A stretch of 64,000 nt of DNA from Lewinellaceae bacterium (lineage in GTDB: Bacteria > Bacteroidota > Bacteroidia > Chitinophagales > Saprospiraceae), in contig JACJYO010000013.1 of NCBI GenBank assembly GCA_020636075.1, forward strand, positions 70,607 to 134,606, in the 5' to 3' direction. Under the pieces are notes generated by a model. That model searched no databases. It was not told the DNA's origin and was given only the letters and a program-made list of their open reading frames with translations. A program made the translations under genes and the position numbers. Of this stretch, positions 50,501 to 58,309 are shown in pieces (the first letter of the stretch is position 1; each line of letters begins with the position of its first letter).

Positions 50501-51152
50501 CGCTCTTGAAACCGTGGAAGACGACGCTGACGGCGACGGTGTGCCCAATGAGGCGGATAACTGCCCCGCTACGCCCAACCCGACACAGGAAGACTCCGAT
50601 TGCGATGGCACAGGCGATGCCTGTGATGTATGCCCCGGCGGCGACGATTCGGTGGACAACAACAACGATGGCCTGCCCGACTGCAAATACCCGCCCGCTT
50701 ACGCCGACATCATCGCAGATTGGAAATGCGCCAACAACAAAGTCTATATCTGCCACGCAGGCGGCAACACCCTGTGCGTCAGCCAAAACGCACTGGCTGC
50801 ACACATCGCCCACGGCGACTACATCGGCCCTTGCGGCAGCGCTTCCTGCAACGGAAACCGATCGGTCAGCGAGGTGTCCAGGGCAATTCCAGCGCCGTCG
50901 GAGGTCAACCTTTTCCCCAACCCTGCTCAGCGCGAAGCCTGGCTCGATTTGTCGGCCTGCGAAGACAGGGTGGTCAGTATCCGCCTGATGGATGTGCGGG
51001 GAGGGCTGCTGCGGGAAATCAACCTGGTGGGACTGGAGCGCGGACTGCTGCGGCTTGATTTGAGCGGGCTGACAGCAGGCATGTACTTCGTGCAGATTCA
51101 GGTGAAAGGAGAGCGCAAACAGGTGCTGAAGTTGGTGGTAGTGGAACGATGA
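47553..51152 (+). CDS. T9SS surface protein with 26-residue-type (DUF285/BspA-like) repeats
   Basis: The 1199-residue protein has a signal peptide ending near SAASAQA. It has two homologous modules (about 30-450 and 453-815). Each has a PKD-like start (GSGYNYEVDWDNDGIYDQSG ... GTYTIRIRGSFPRI) then a run of 25-residue repeats of the form SFNQPIGGWNTSAVTDMSGMF. Next come two Ig-like segments (GPDQTDAATCGLTLV and GPDQTLLTTLTNLEG). A calcium-binding thrombospondin type 3 stretch follows (DDADGDGVPNEADNC ... DSDCDGTGDACD). The end is a T9SS type A sorting domain (NLFPNPAQREAWLDLS ... GMYFVQIQVKG). BspA-like repeats make solenoids used in adhesion. The ligand is unknown. Confidence 0.9.
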   Translation: MKSSTTNGSGFQLQIPSILLALLFLLPSAASAQADAFITTWKTNNPGTSNSTSITIPTTGSGYNYEVDWDNDGIYDQSGLTGNVTHNFGAAGTYTIRIRGSFPRIYFNNGGDGRKLLDISQWGAIAWTSMEWAFLGCSNLNISATDLPNQSGVTEMAFMFGGCTALNGPANIGSWNTSAVTSMDHMFFGASSFNQPIGGWNTAAVTDMSGMFTGASAFNQPIGGWNTAAVTNMGGMFAFASSFNQPIGGWNTSAVTDMSGMFSNASSFNQPIGGWNTSAVTSINNMFRNASSFNQPIGGWNTSAVTIMQAVFFGASSFNQPIGGWNTSAVTDMTSMFFGASSFNQPIGGWNTSAVISMGGMFANASSFNQPIGAWALNGSAILNGMLDNCGMDCNNYSSTLIGWSNNPATPNGRSLGAIGRQYGTNAVAARTNLDVTKTWAFTGDAASGTNCVATDAFITTWKTDNPGVSNSTSITIPTTGSGYNYEVDWDNDGIYDQSGLTGDVTHNFGAAGTYTIRIRGSFPRISFITGDGQKLLDISQWGAIAWTSMETAFFGCSNLNISATDLPNLSGVTEMALMFRGCTALNSPANIGGWNTSSVTNMSGMFFLASSFNQPISGWNTSAVTNMGSMFTGASSFNQPIGGWNTSAVTSMSGMFSGASSFNQPIDGWNTSAVTNMGAMFSVASSFNQPIGGWNTSSVTNMGRMFTGASSFNQPIGSWNTSAVTNMGAMFRNATAFNQPIGGWALNASVDLNGMLDDCGMDCINYSSTLIGWSNNPATPNGRSLGAAGRKYEDSAAAARTNLTSTKGWTINGDALIPTADAGPDQTDAATCGLTLVTLAANAPSPGAGAWSIVSGTGGSFGDASNPSSTFSGTAGTTYTLRWTVTNAPCTSTDDVVIAFNQNPTAANAGPDQTLLTTLTNLEGNTPAIGTGVWSIVNGEGGSFDDPTSPTAGFLGASGTIYTLRWTISNAPCAASNDDVTIALETVEDDADGDGVPNEADNCPATPNPTQEDSDCDGTGDACDVCPGGDDSVDNNNDGLPDCKYPPAYADIIADWKCANNKVYICHAGGNTLCVSQNALAAHIAHGDYIGPCGSASCNGNRSVSEVSRAIPAPSEVNLFPNPAQREAWLDLSACEDRVVSIRLMDVRGGLLREINLVGLERGLLRLDLSGLTAGMYFVQIQVKGERKQVLKLVVVER
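48110..48690 (+). repeat. 75-bp repeat array, module 1
   Basis: About eight near-identical 75-base units encode SFNQPIGGWNTSAVT plus ten variable residues. The core GTTCAACCAGCCCATCGGCG is almost invariant at the DNA level, including silent positions. The variable part is confined to the stretch encoding xMxxMFxxAS. Confidence 0.9.
49330..49790 (+). repeat. 75-bp repeat array, module 2
   Basis: Six to seven units of the same 75-base repeat, in the second copy of the larger module. The flanking sequences of the two modules (47650-48060 and 48913-49320) are also highly similar, so the gene grew by a ~1.25-kb internal duplication as well as by unit-level changes. Confidence 0.9.
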
Positions 51153-51173
51153 TTTTGGCCTGAAGTTTTTTTT

Positions 51174-51353
51174 GCCGATGAGGGTGTCTCATAAGCCCTC
51201 ACACGCGCAAGTAGTTCCTGATTTTCAACACGAGACACGGAGGCCACGGAGAACACGGAGTTTAATTCTCCGTGGCCTCCGTGTCTCCGTAGTAAATAAA
51301 ATATTCTACGGCGGGCATTTCGGATTTCTCTCTTTTGAGACACCCTCATCGGC
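51174..51353. mobile_element. MITE-like element with 22-bp inverted ends and nested palindrome
   Basis: GCCGATGAGGGTGTCTCATA (from 51174) is mirrored at 51332-51353 with one mismatch over 22 bases. Inside is a perfect 22-bp inverted repeat (51232-51253 with 51266-51287) of the CACGGAGGCCACGGAG type. No coding capacity exists. GAGGGTGTCTCA-type ends resemble insertion-sequence termini, so this may be a non-autonomous derivative. The rest of the 500-base gap to 51656 shows nothing recognisable. Confidence 0.6.
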
Positions 51354-51655
51354 TTTTTGTATCAAATGCTCGTAATGTCGCGATTTGCTATTTTTGGAAA
51401 AACGCCATTCCCTACGGCAGTTCTTGCCTCGAACTCCACACTGAAAATGACCCCGTCGTTTCTGACAAAGAAGACATGGATTATCCCTTCCTGCTCGCCG
51501 CTTAAGGCCACCCGGTCGTGTTTTGGAAAGACAGGTGCTGTTTATACCTGATCAAGTGATCAACAGAGGGTACGTCTGGCAGGGGTTGTCTGCGATGAAT
51601 TATCAAGTGTGGGTAAATGCATACGGTCGATGTATCTTTACTGAAAAATTGCTGT

Positions 51656-52480
51656 ATGCGCATCCACTCCTTTGCCCGCTACCTGCTATTTGCCTTATTA
51701 TTGTTGGGTGCGGCTTGCGCCAGCCAGCCCTGGAAAAACCGACAACTAGCTCCCGGCCTCCAATGGCAACATGTGCACACCGAACAGGGCATGCCGGGTA
51801 AACAAAATGTGCATGTGTTGACGGTAAATCCGCAGCAGCGCACCCTCACGCTCGCTTTTGTAACGGATACTTTCCTTCGAACCAGCCAGTTTGGGTATGA
51901 TAATAAAGCACTGGCAGCGATGAATGCCGGTTTTTTTAAAATCAAAGAAGGGCGGGGCTCAGCGACCTACCTTCGGGTAAACGGCCAAACAATCGACGAT
52001 CTGCCGACACAGGATCACCCCAGGCTCAATGGCGCGCTCATCCTGCCAATGCGTGGCATGCCGCACATCGAATATGCACAACCCAATGCGGTGTACAATG
52101 CCGCCCCGGCCGACGAAACGGTGCTGGTGACCGGCCCGGTGCTCCTGCTCGACGGGAAGGCACAGGCTATGGATTCCACGTCCGAATTTATCAGCCACCG
52201 GCACCCCCGCAGTTGCCTGTGTACTACCGGGCGTGGCACGACGCTGCTCGTTACCGTCGACGGCCGAAACGAGGAAGCCCTGGGGATGTCGCTGTTCGAA
52301 TTGACAGATTTATTGAAAAAATTGCGCTGCCGCAATGCCATCAATCTCGACGGCGGCGGCTCTACCACGCTCTGGATCAAGGACCAGCCCGACAAGGGCG
52401 TCGTCAACTGTCCGTCGGACAATAAACAATTCGATCATGCAGGCGAGCGCCCGGTAGGGAATGTGCTTTTGGTGCGGTGA
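51656..52480 (+). CDS. Phosphodiester glycosidase (NAGPA/DUF2233) family protein
   Basis: I start at 51656 (274 residues), where MRIHSFARYLLFALLLLGAA gives an export signal, possibly a lipoprotein (Cys21, weak lipobox). The NAGPA domain shows AAMNAGFFKI, HPRSCLCTTGRGTTLLVTVDGR, the catalytic-site motif NAINLDGGGSTTLWI, and the terminal GERPVGNVLLV. Family members cleave N-acetylglucosamine from phosphodiester-linked glycans, and several bacterial ones act on cell-wall or exopolysaccharide polymers. A periplasmic or surface role in glycan turnover is likely. Confidence 0.88.
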   Translation: MRIHSFARYLLFALLLLGAACASQPWKNRQLAPGLQWQHVHTEQGMPGKQNVHVLTVNPQQRTLTLAFVTDTFLRTSQFGYDNKALAAMNAGFFKIKEGRGSATYLRVNGQTIDDLPTQDHPRLNGALILPMRGMPHIEYAQPNAVYNAAPADETVLVTGPVLLLDGKAQAMDSTSEFISHRHPRSCLCTTGRGTTLLVTVDGRNEEALGMSLFELTDLLKKLRCRNAINLDGGGSTTLWIKDQPDKGVVNCPSDNKQFDHAGERPVGNVLLVR

Positions 52481-52495
52481 AGGCGCCGGGTGCTG

Positions 52496-53581
52496 TCATT
52501 CATTATGAATCGCGCCCACCAGATACCACAGGCCAGGCCCGTCAAACTGCTCGAAAATCAACACCAGACTTTTGTCGTTTTTCCGGAATTCAGCAAAAAC
52601 GCAGTCCGGGTGCTTGGCTGCAATGGCGTTTGCAGAAAGCCCAAATTTTCCGGAAAACGCGATCTCGTTGAAGCGTACATCGCTTGCGGACAGGAAGTCC
52701 TGATCGTAAATGTAGGTTTTGTAATAATTGATAAACCCGCTTACAATGGACGGTTCCGTGGCGGATACTTTGCCCCAGTCATATTTTACCGGGTTAAACA
52801 TGGCGTTCTTAAGCGACTGCACTGGGAGTGCTTTTCCGCTTGCTTTGAGGCCCGCCGGATAAAAATGAATGCCTTTTTCCGGGTGAATATATTTTTCAGC
52901 CAGGCGTTCGAAGTTGGCCCGCTGGAAATAAGTCATCGCATATTTGGAACGCGCTTTTATCGCGCGTTCGGCATGCTCTGGCGTCATGAGTTTGGCAGGC
53001 GCCGGTTTTGCTTGGGCAGGTTGGGAGGCTGCGGCGGTTGGCTGTTCGCCGGCGGTTGCTGTTTCAGGTGGGGTAGTTTGGTTTGCCGAAATGGAATCTG
53101 CGGGTAGCAGGGAGGCATAAGCGTTATTGCCCGAGGTCTTTTTTGTGGTAATTGCCGACGCCTTACCCGGAGCGCTAAACGATCGATAGAAAAGCACGGC
53201 AACCGCAAGCAATAACACACCAAAAAGGGTGGATAAAATAATGCGCCAGCGCTCCTGTCTGGAATAGAGCCATTCTGCCCGGTTATCCAGTTCATCCAAA
53301 GCCTGTTGCATGGCCTGCCATTGGCGATTCAAAAACGAGACGTTTTCCTGCATGGCGTGGTGGCGCTGACTTAGTTGCGTCAGATCATCCTGTAAGCCCT
53401 GTTGGCCCCAACCGGTGGATGTTTTTTGTTGGATTTCCGCCAGGCTCGATCGAATTGTTGCCAATTCGGATTCCGTATGCCTGCGCTGTTCATCGTCCTG
53501 ATGAAACTGGTCAACCATTTTTTTGAAATGGTCAAGATTGGCTTTTAGGTCAGCAAGTGTATTATCTCGGTTTTCAGGCAT
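52496..53581 (-). CDS. Coiled-coil single-pass membrane protein, unknown function
   Basis: I choose the ATG at 53581 (361 residues). Residues 5-110 are a long helical, Gln/Glu-rich coiled coil (LADLKANLDHFKKMVDQFHQ). One transmembrane helix lies at about 114-133 (ILSTLFGVLLLAVAVLFY). A Thr/Ala/Pro-rich linker follows (about 145-200). The C-terminal ~160 residues form a compact domain (RANFERLAEKYIHPEKGIHF, VSGFINYYKTYIYDQDF, VLIFEQFDGPGLWYLVGAIHN) like nutrient- or wall-stress 'SnoaL/NTF2-like' folds, but I cannot assign it. It converges on the glycosidase gene, with stops 15 bases apart. Confidence 0.65.
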   Translation of the reverse strand: MPENRDNTLADLKANLDHFKKMVDQFHQDDEQRRHTESELATIRSSLAEIQQKTSTGWGQQGLQDDLTQLSQRHHAMQENVSFLNRQWQAMQQALDELDNRAEWLYSRQERWRIILSTLFGVLLLAVAVLFYRSFSAPGKASAITTKKTSGNNAYASLLPADSISANQTTPPETATAGEQPTAAASQPAQAKPAPAKLMTPEHAERAIKARSKYAMTYFQRANFERLAEKYIHPEKGIHFYPAGLKASGKALPVQSLKNAMFNPVKYDWGKVSATEPSIVSGFINYYKTYIYDQDFLSASDVRFNEIAFSGKFGLSANAIAAKHPDCVFAEFRKNDKSLVLIFEQFDGPGLWYLVGAIHNE

Positions 53582-53761
53582 GATTTGACGACATTTATTA
53601 GCCTGGAATAAAAAAATCAGCGTGTGTTCTATGAACAACGTAGAGTTTGGCAATTCTTATGCCACCAGAGGGTGAGTTTAACGCTAGCTGCCGTTTTGTC
53701 GTCTACCATTCAATTGCTTTGCGCAGCCTGTCCGGAGCCGGGGTGATTCCTGCGAATCCGG

Positions 53762-55135
53762 TTACTTCTGAACAACCACCCGCTCGCTCCGGACCACGCG
53801 GCCTTCAATGCTGAACACGACCACATACTGACCGGAGTACAGCAACCGGGTATCCAGGTAACCAATCGTACTGCCGGGTTGCAGGGTAGCCTGCTGCATT
53901 TGCCTGCCGTTGATATCAAACAGGCTGACGGTCAATTTTTCTTTGAGTAAACCTGCTAGTTGCACGGCGATAAAATCGCTCGAAGGGTTGGGGTAAAGCG
54001 TCGTTTTGATTTTATCGGCACTTAGTTCAAATACCGCTGTGGCAGGGTTGTAGGTTGTGACCACTTCATTGATGGTCTGCACTTTAGAAGCCGACACAAC
54101 ACCATAATATGTGGGGCCGACCACATAGGGATATGCCGAATTCCAGTTGTCATCCACCGTGGCAAAGTAGCAGTAAATGCCGTCGGGATACTCCGGCGTG
54201 ACACAAAAACGGCCGTTGTGCTCATCCAGATAATCGGATTCCGGGTGACTGACGAACATATAATCCTCCCGAAAATAACCCAGCGGATAGGTCGTGCTTA
54301 CGGCGGGCCCGTTCGCCACATCGGCGCCTGTGGGCGATGTGGTGCGCTGGGTAATATTGCGCAATTGGTACCCGGATTTCATGCGCACGATCCCGCCTGT
54401 GCCATCCGTGTTTTTGTAGGCGTAAGCCCCGTAAATCGGGAAACCGTCGTATGCAAATCCTAAAAGCGGAGCGTGCTTGGTTGTATCAATGGCATATAAC
54501 CCGTCGGCCGGGTACAAGTCGCAGACATTGGAAACAACCATGCGGTCGAGATCGAAGGCCGAAGGGTTTTGGTGGTGGTGGTAATTGCCCATAGCGGGGT
54601 GTGCTTTGGCACAGTCGAAACCATGGCGTTCGGCAGGTATGGCATCCCGGTTCCAGGCTTGCTGGCTTTGCATCCCACCCGGACAGGGTGGATTGCCAGG
54701 GCCACCGCAAAGAGCCGACGTATTCGGGTTCCAGGCGACACCGTCGCGGTAGTCGAACAACGCCACGCCATTGATAAATACACCGATGTTGCCGGGATTT
54801 GTCGCGGTAGGAGTTCCGGCGTTTTTGACAGGGTGGAGCGGCAGTTTAAAATAGCCGGTTTGCTCGGAGGCGAGCGACGGGTTTCCATCCAAAAACGGTC
54901 CGGTGATGTATGCCGGAATGCCGGTGGCGTCCACGTACACCCAGTTATCGGAGTACTGTACCTGCTGCACGTTGGCCAGTACGTTGTCCTGGATGGGCGT
55001 TGGATTGCCCTGCACGTAGTGCTGCCCTTTCAGGTTAGTGGTATTGATGAGCCAGCTGGTAATGGCCGGGTTAGTCTGGGCGTTTATCTGCAAACAAACA
55101 GCGGTGAGGCAAATGGAAAGGATGATTTTCTTCAT
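53762..55135 (-). CDS. Secreted YHYH-domain protein with T9SS sorting domain
   Basis: I start at 55135 (457 residues; signal peptide MKKIILSICLTAVCLQINAQ). The YHYH-type domain (about 80-330) has GVFINGVALFDYRDG, the His-rich metal-like motif GNYHHHQNPSAF, GFAYDGFPIYGAY and EYPDGIYCYFATVD. The last ~80 residues are a T9SS type A domain (TTLYPNPSSDFIAVQLAG ... SGQYVVVFSIEG). The biochemical role is unknown, but the conserved His cluster suggests metal binding. It is the last gene of the sigma factor/Spy/MbnP/MbnH operon, 75 bases after the di-haem gene. Confidence 0.85.
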   Translation of the reverse strand: MKKIILSICLTAVCLQINAQTNPAITSWLINTTNLKGQHYVQGNPTPIQDNVLANVQQVQYSDNWVYVDATGIPAYITGPFLDGNPSLASEQTGYFKLPLHPVKNAGTPTATNPGNIGVFINGVALFDYRDGVAWNPNTSALCGGPGNPPCPGGMQSQQAWNRDAIPAERHGFDCAKAHPAMGNYHHHQNPSAFDLDRMVVSNVCDLYPADGLYAIDTTKHAPLLGFAYDGFPIYGAYAYKNTDGTGGIVRMKSGYQLRNITQRTTSPTGADVANGPAVSTTYPLGYFREDYMFVSHPESDYLDEHNGRFCVTPEYPDGIYCYFATVDDNWNSAYPYVVGPTYYGVVSASKVQTINEVVTTYNPATAVFELSADKIKTTLYPNPSSDFIAVQLAGLLKEKLTVSLFDINGRQMQQATLQPGSTIGYLDTRLLYSGQYVVVFSIEGRVVRSERVVVQK

Positions 55136-55210
55136 GGTCGAATTAATTGCTGAATTGAACATTTTGGGCTTAGACGACCATTCCCAAAGATTCCTTCGCC
55201 CGGCTTGAAA

Positions 55211-56212
55211 TTATTTTCGTGGAAAGGCAAAATCAGGGTTAAACAGAAAGTCCCGGTCTGTGAGCGTCAGCAGGAAGGCGACCAAATCCACCTTTTCGTT
55301 GGAGGAAAGTTTAATGCCGAGGCTGTCTGCCCGGGCGTAGTGGTTGAGTACGTCCTGCAGGTTGCGGAACCGGCCATCGTGCATGTACGGGTAGGAAAAT
55401 TCAATGTTGCGCAAGGTCGGTACCTTGAATTTCAGGGAATCCTGCGGCTGTTTTGTGACGGCGCCGCGCCCGTAGTCGTTGAGCGTTGTGTCGAGCGGCA
55501 ATCCGTTGTTTTCAAACCGGTAGTTTGTGAAAAACGGTTCGGCATGGCAACGCGCGCAGTTTTTTTGAAAAAGATGGTAACCGCGCTGCTCCTGCTCGGT
55601 GAAGTTGTCTTTGCCGGCCATCACCCGGTCGTATTTTGCGTTGGCGCTTATGAGGGTCAGTTCAAACTGTGAAAGGGCTTTCAGCAGGTGTTCTCCTGTG
55701 ACCGTGCTGTCGCCAAAAGCGTCGAAAAAAAGTGTCGTATACGCTGGTTGCCGCTGCAACTTTTTAACCACGTTTTCAATGGTTTCATCCATTTCGACCG
55801 GACTTGAGATAGGGGCCAGCGCCTGTACGTCCAGGTGGTTCACCGCGCCGTCCCACATGAAGCTGCCGGCCCAGGCGAGGTTGGTCAGTGCCGGCGAATT
55901 GCGCGTGCCGATGCGGTCGGCAATGCCATGGCTGAGCGCATGGTCTACGTGTGTAAAAGCGGTGTAGGACAGGTGGCAACTGCTGCACGAAACCGTGCTG
56001 TCTTTCGATAAAACGGGGTCGTAAAACAACTGCCTGCCCAGCTCGATGCCTTCTTTGGTGAGCCTGTTTTTGCTAAAATCGTAAGCGGGACTCGGCCAGC
56101 TGTCCGGGTATTTCAGGCTAACCGGTTGTGGGTGAAATGCCGGAAGAGCAGCCACAAGTACCAGGTACAAGATGCCTGAAAACAGCACTGCCGCAGACAA
56201 TTTAGTTGCCAT
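55211..56212 (-). CDS. MbnH/MauG-like di-haem cytochrome c peroxidase
   Basis: I start at 56212 (333 residues); the long upstream extension lacks export features, while this start gives a signal anchor (LSAAVLFSGILYLVLVAALPA). Two c-type haem sites are CSSCH (76-80) and CARCH (219-223). Other family marks are GRQLFYDPVLS, SCHLSYTAFTH, GTRNSPALTNLAW and KVPTLRNIEFSYPYMHDGR with FRNLQDVLNHY. The start overlaps the end of the upstream MbnP-like gene by 11 bases. MbnH enzymes oxidise a Trp of MbnP to kynurenine. A simple peroxidase role is the alternative. Confidence 0.88.
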   Translation of the reverse strand: MATKLSAAVLFSGILYLVLVAALPAFHPQPVSLKYPDSWPSPAYDFSKNRLTKEGIELGRQLFYDPVLSKDSTVSCSSCHLSYTAFTHVDHALSHGIADRIGTRNSPALTNLAWAGSFMWDGAVNHLDVQALAPISSPVEMDETIENVVKKLQRQPAYTTLFFDAFGDSTVTGEHLLKALSQFELTLISANAKYDRVMAGKDNFTEQEQRGYHLFQKNCARCHAEPFFTNYRFENNGLPLDTTLNDYGRGAVTKQPQDSLKFKVPTLRNIEFSYPYMHDGRFRNLQDVLNHYARADSLGIKLSSNEKVDLVAFLLTLTDRDFLFNPDFAFPRK

Positions 56213-56909
56213 GAACCCGAAAGGTTTTGGCCAACAGTTGGGCCAGTTTTGCCGAGGTTTCGGAAGGCGACATGACGGTGTGGGTTTTCGCCAGATCCAT
56301 ATGTTCAAAAAAGCCGGACAATTCAATATCCACTTGGATGTTGCCTGTTTTTAAATCGCTGAATTCAATGGGTTGAACCGTCTGGAAAGGCGGCATGTAT
56401 CCCCCGATATGAAATTCGAATTGGTGGTTTCGGGTTGGGCACTTTTCGGCGTATCCTTCCAGTTTGAAATTTACATAACCGCTGTTCCAGGCCCAGTACA
56501 TGCCTTTGGTCGGGTCGAGATCGCCACCCATGGCACCGGACACATTGGTGAGGCTGTCGGTGCCAAGGTCGAAGGCAAGCGCATCAAACGCAACGCCGGT
56601 TTTCAGGGTGATCGTGCAGGTGCCGGCGTCGTTTATATCCAGCAACGAATACCTGTTTTTCGCCTGCCAGACAGTTTTTCCGTTTTTCAACAACGTAAAA
56701 TTGCCGAGATAGAACTGGAAAGTGTGGATAGCAATGGAGTCTCCGTTTACTTTCCCGATGAGCAGCCCGTGCTCCGCGGGCTTTCCGTGGAGTAGCGGAT
56801 TAACCTGCAACACGCAAGTTTTTGCAGTTGACTGCGCCTTCAAAAGAAGCGGCATGGAAAGCAGGCAGGTTACCAAAAGGCACCTCAACACTTTAGCGGG
56901 GCCGTTCAT
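56202..56909 (-). CDS. MbnP-like exported copper-binding protein
   Basis: The 235-residue protein has a signal peptide (KVLRCLLVTCLLSMPLLLKAQ). It has the MbnP-like features: an early beta strand (CVLQVNPLLHGKP), FYLGNFTLL, a Trp-rich motif GMYWAWNSGYVNFKLEGY (Trp139, Trp141) and a late FEFHIGGY plus LSGFFEHMDLAKTHTVM. Pairing with a di-haem MbnH-like enzyme is characteristic. In characterised examples MbnH converts a Trp of MbnP to kynurenine, creating a high-affinity copper site. No methanobactin precursor or biosynthesis gene is in view. The start overlaps the stop of the Spy-like gene by four bases. Confidence 0.85.
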   Translation of the reverse strand: MNGPAKVLRCLLVTCLLSMPLLLKAQSTAKTCVLQVNPLLHGKPAEHGLLIGKVNGDSIAIHTFQFYLGNFTLLKNGKTVWQAKNRYSLLDINDAGTCTITLKTGVAFDALAFDLGTDSLTNVSGAMGGDLDPTKGMYWAWNSGYVNFKLEGYAEKCPTRNHQFEFHIGGYMPPFQTVQPIEFSDLKTGNIQVDIELSGFFEHMDLAKTHTVMSPSETSAKLAQLLAKTFRVHGN

Positions 56910-57352
56910 TTTCTCGGTTTTCTGGGTGCAAAATATCCGGCCAAATCGGTGGTCAGATCGTTGAATGCCTGAATCTGCTCGCCGTTGCACAGATTTTTGA
57001 TTTCGCTGAAATGCTGGAAGTGGATTGTTTCAATTTGCTGCTGGAGGGTGCCGATATGCGCGATCAGCGAATCTTTTTTTGAAAAATCCTGCCCCTGCAA
57101 TTGCGAGTAGAGCGCCGTTTTTGCCGCACCCATTTCCCGTTGTTTCTCCCTGATCTCCTGCTGATGCCGGGCGATGAGTTTGTCATATGCCTGCACTTGC
57201 TCCGCATCGAAATGCAACCGTTCGGCGATGATCTTTTTCGGACCTTCCTGCCTTGGCCCCGGGGGCCTTCCAAGAACAAAAAAGGCAACGGTGGCAAGAT
57301 TGAGCAACAGCATTGCCGCCACTGCGAAAACTAAAAACCGGGTCTTATTCAT
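56906..57352 (-). CDS. Spy/CpxP-like periplasmic protein (heavy-metal resistance family)
   Basis: I start at 57352 (148 residues). A signal anchor (VFAVAAMLLLNLATVAFFVLG) precedes an all-helical mature part: PKKIIAERLHFDAEQVQAYDKLI, a long basic/acidic helix with HQQEIREKQREMGAAK, then KNLCNGEQIQAFNDLTTDLAGYF. This matches the Spy/CpxP/CnrX-like fold, which senses metals or acts as a periplasmic chaperone under envelope stress. CnrX-type members sense metal ions and control an ECF sigma factor, an appealing parallel because this operon starts with one. Overlaps the next gene by four bases. Confidence 0.8.
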   Translation of the reverse strand: MNKTRFLVFAVAAMLLLNLATVAFFVLGRPPGPRQEGPKKIIAERLHFDAEQVQAYDKLIARHQQEIREKQREMGAAKTALYSQLQGQDFSKKDSLIAHIGTLQQQIETIHFQHFSEIKNLCNGEQIQAFNDLTTDLAGYFAPRKPRK

Positions 57353-57623
57353 AGTACAATTGGTTGGAATTTGAGAGTTGTAAACCTGCTGAAAGTGATT
57401 CAATTCCTGTAGCATTTCTGTTTCCCTGATATTTCAGGGCAACGCTGAAAATGTTCAACAGCAGCACCAGGCTAAAAGCGAAGGCGCCGGCCCACTTCCA
57501 CGACGCAGGCAGCTGTTCCGTTTCTCTGGCCTTTATTTTGGCATAGATGCGGGTGAGGAGAAAGGCCGGGGCTTCCACTTTTTTCACCTTTTGGAGTTGC
57601 TTTAAGTTTTGTTGCTGTTTCAT
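57345..57623 (-). CDS. Small membrane protein, probable anti-sigma factor
   Basis: A 92-residue protein: a basic soluble N-terminus (LKQLQKVKKVEAPAFLLTRIYAKI) resembling the sigma-binding segment of small anti-sigma factors, one transmembrane helix at about 43-63 (WKWAGAFAFSLVLLLNIFSVAL) and a short periplasmic tail. There is no zinc-binding HxxxCxxC. It lies 45 bases after the ECF sigma gene and overlaps the Spy-like gene by 8 bases, the usual place for an anti-sigma partner. Assignment rests on position and layout. Confidence 0.6.
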   Translation of the reverse strand: MKQQQNLKQLQKVKKVEAPAFLLTRIYAKIKARETEQLPASWKWAGAFAFSLVLLLNIFSVALKYQGNRNATGIESLSAGLQLSNSNQLYYE

Positions 57624-57668
57624 AATCGGGTATTGGACGATGTTTCGTTGAAAATCCTTCGGTCGGCA

Positions 57669-58181
57669 TTATTTTTTTTCGAGATTTTGTTTTCCGCGAC
57701 TGAGCAGCGACTCCACGGCTTTAACCGACAGCTGCATAATTTCCGCAATTTCTTTTTGCGGCAGATCATCGAGATACTTCAGGATGATGGCTGTTTTTTG
57801 GTTGTCGGGCAGTCCGTTAATTTTTTGGAACAGGGCTTCGAGTGCTTCGCGGTTTTCCAGCTGCAAGCCGGGGTGATCGAAATCCGGCAAGTCCAGCGCA
57901 GCGTCATTTTCCCCGTAAAAAAGGCTTTTGATAAATCCGAGCCGTTTCTGTCGTTTTCGGGCCTTCAGTACATCCAGGCATTGGTTTACGGTGATGCGGT
58001 AGATCCAGGTTTTAAGGCTCGAAGTCCCCTGAAAGCCTGCTTGTTTTTCGTACACTTTTACGAAGACATCCTGGGCAGCCTCTTCCGCATCCTGCTGGTT
58101 TTGCAGGTAGTTCAGGCACAGGTTGAAGACCATATCCTTGTGCGCATGGTATATTTCTTCAAAGTTGGCGCTGGCTGGCAT
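57669..58181 (-). CDS. ECF RNA polymerase sigma factor
   Basis: The 170-residue factor has region 2 (IYHAHKDMVFNLCLNYLQNQQDAEEAAQDVFVKVYEK in pieces) with the -10-recognition segment TSSLKTWIYRITVNQCLD. It also has region 4 (LPDNQKTAIILKYLDDLPQKEIAEIMQLSVKAVESLLSRGKQNL in pieces) with the helix-turn-helix EIAEIMQLSVKAVESLLSRG. It heads the minus-strand operon with the small membrane protein, Spy-like, MbnP-like, MbnH-like and YHYH genes, and presumably drives their transcription on envelope metal or redox stress. Autoregulation is likely but no promoter was identified. Confidence 0.93.
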   Translation of the reverse strand: MPASANFEEIYHAHKDMVFNLCLNYLQNQQDAEEAAQDVFVKVYEKQAGFQGTSSLKTWIYRITVNQCLDVLKARKRQKRLGFIKSLFYGENDAALDLPDFDHPGLQLENREALEALFQKINGLPDNQKTAIILKYLDDLPQKEIAEIMQLSVKAVESLLSRGKQNLEKK

Positions 58182-58309
58182 GTATGTTTTGGACGTTGCA
58201 AATTTTAAACACGCACTGCGTGAAATCTAAGCGGGTGTGGTGCGAAGATAGGTGGGTTAGGTAGGGCAGCGGAACAAGGCTTGGAAAAATCTGGCACAAG
58301 CAAAGCATA

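Noticed and set aside
53762..58181. Methanobactin biosynthesis locus suggested by MbnP/MbnH
   Set aside because: No short precursor peptide, MbnB, MbnC or MbnT-like gene is visible in or around the operon; MbnP/MbnH pairs are common outside such loci.
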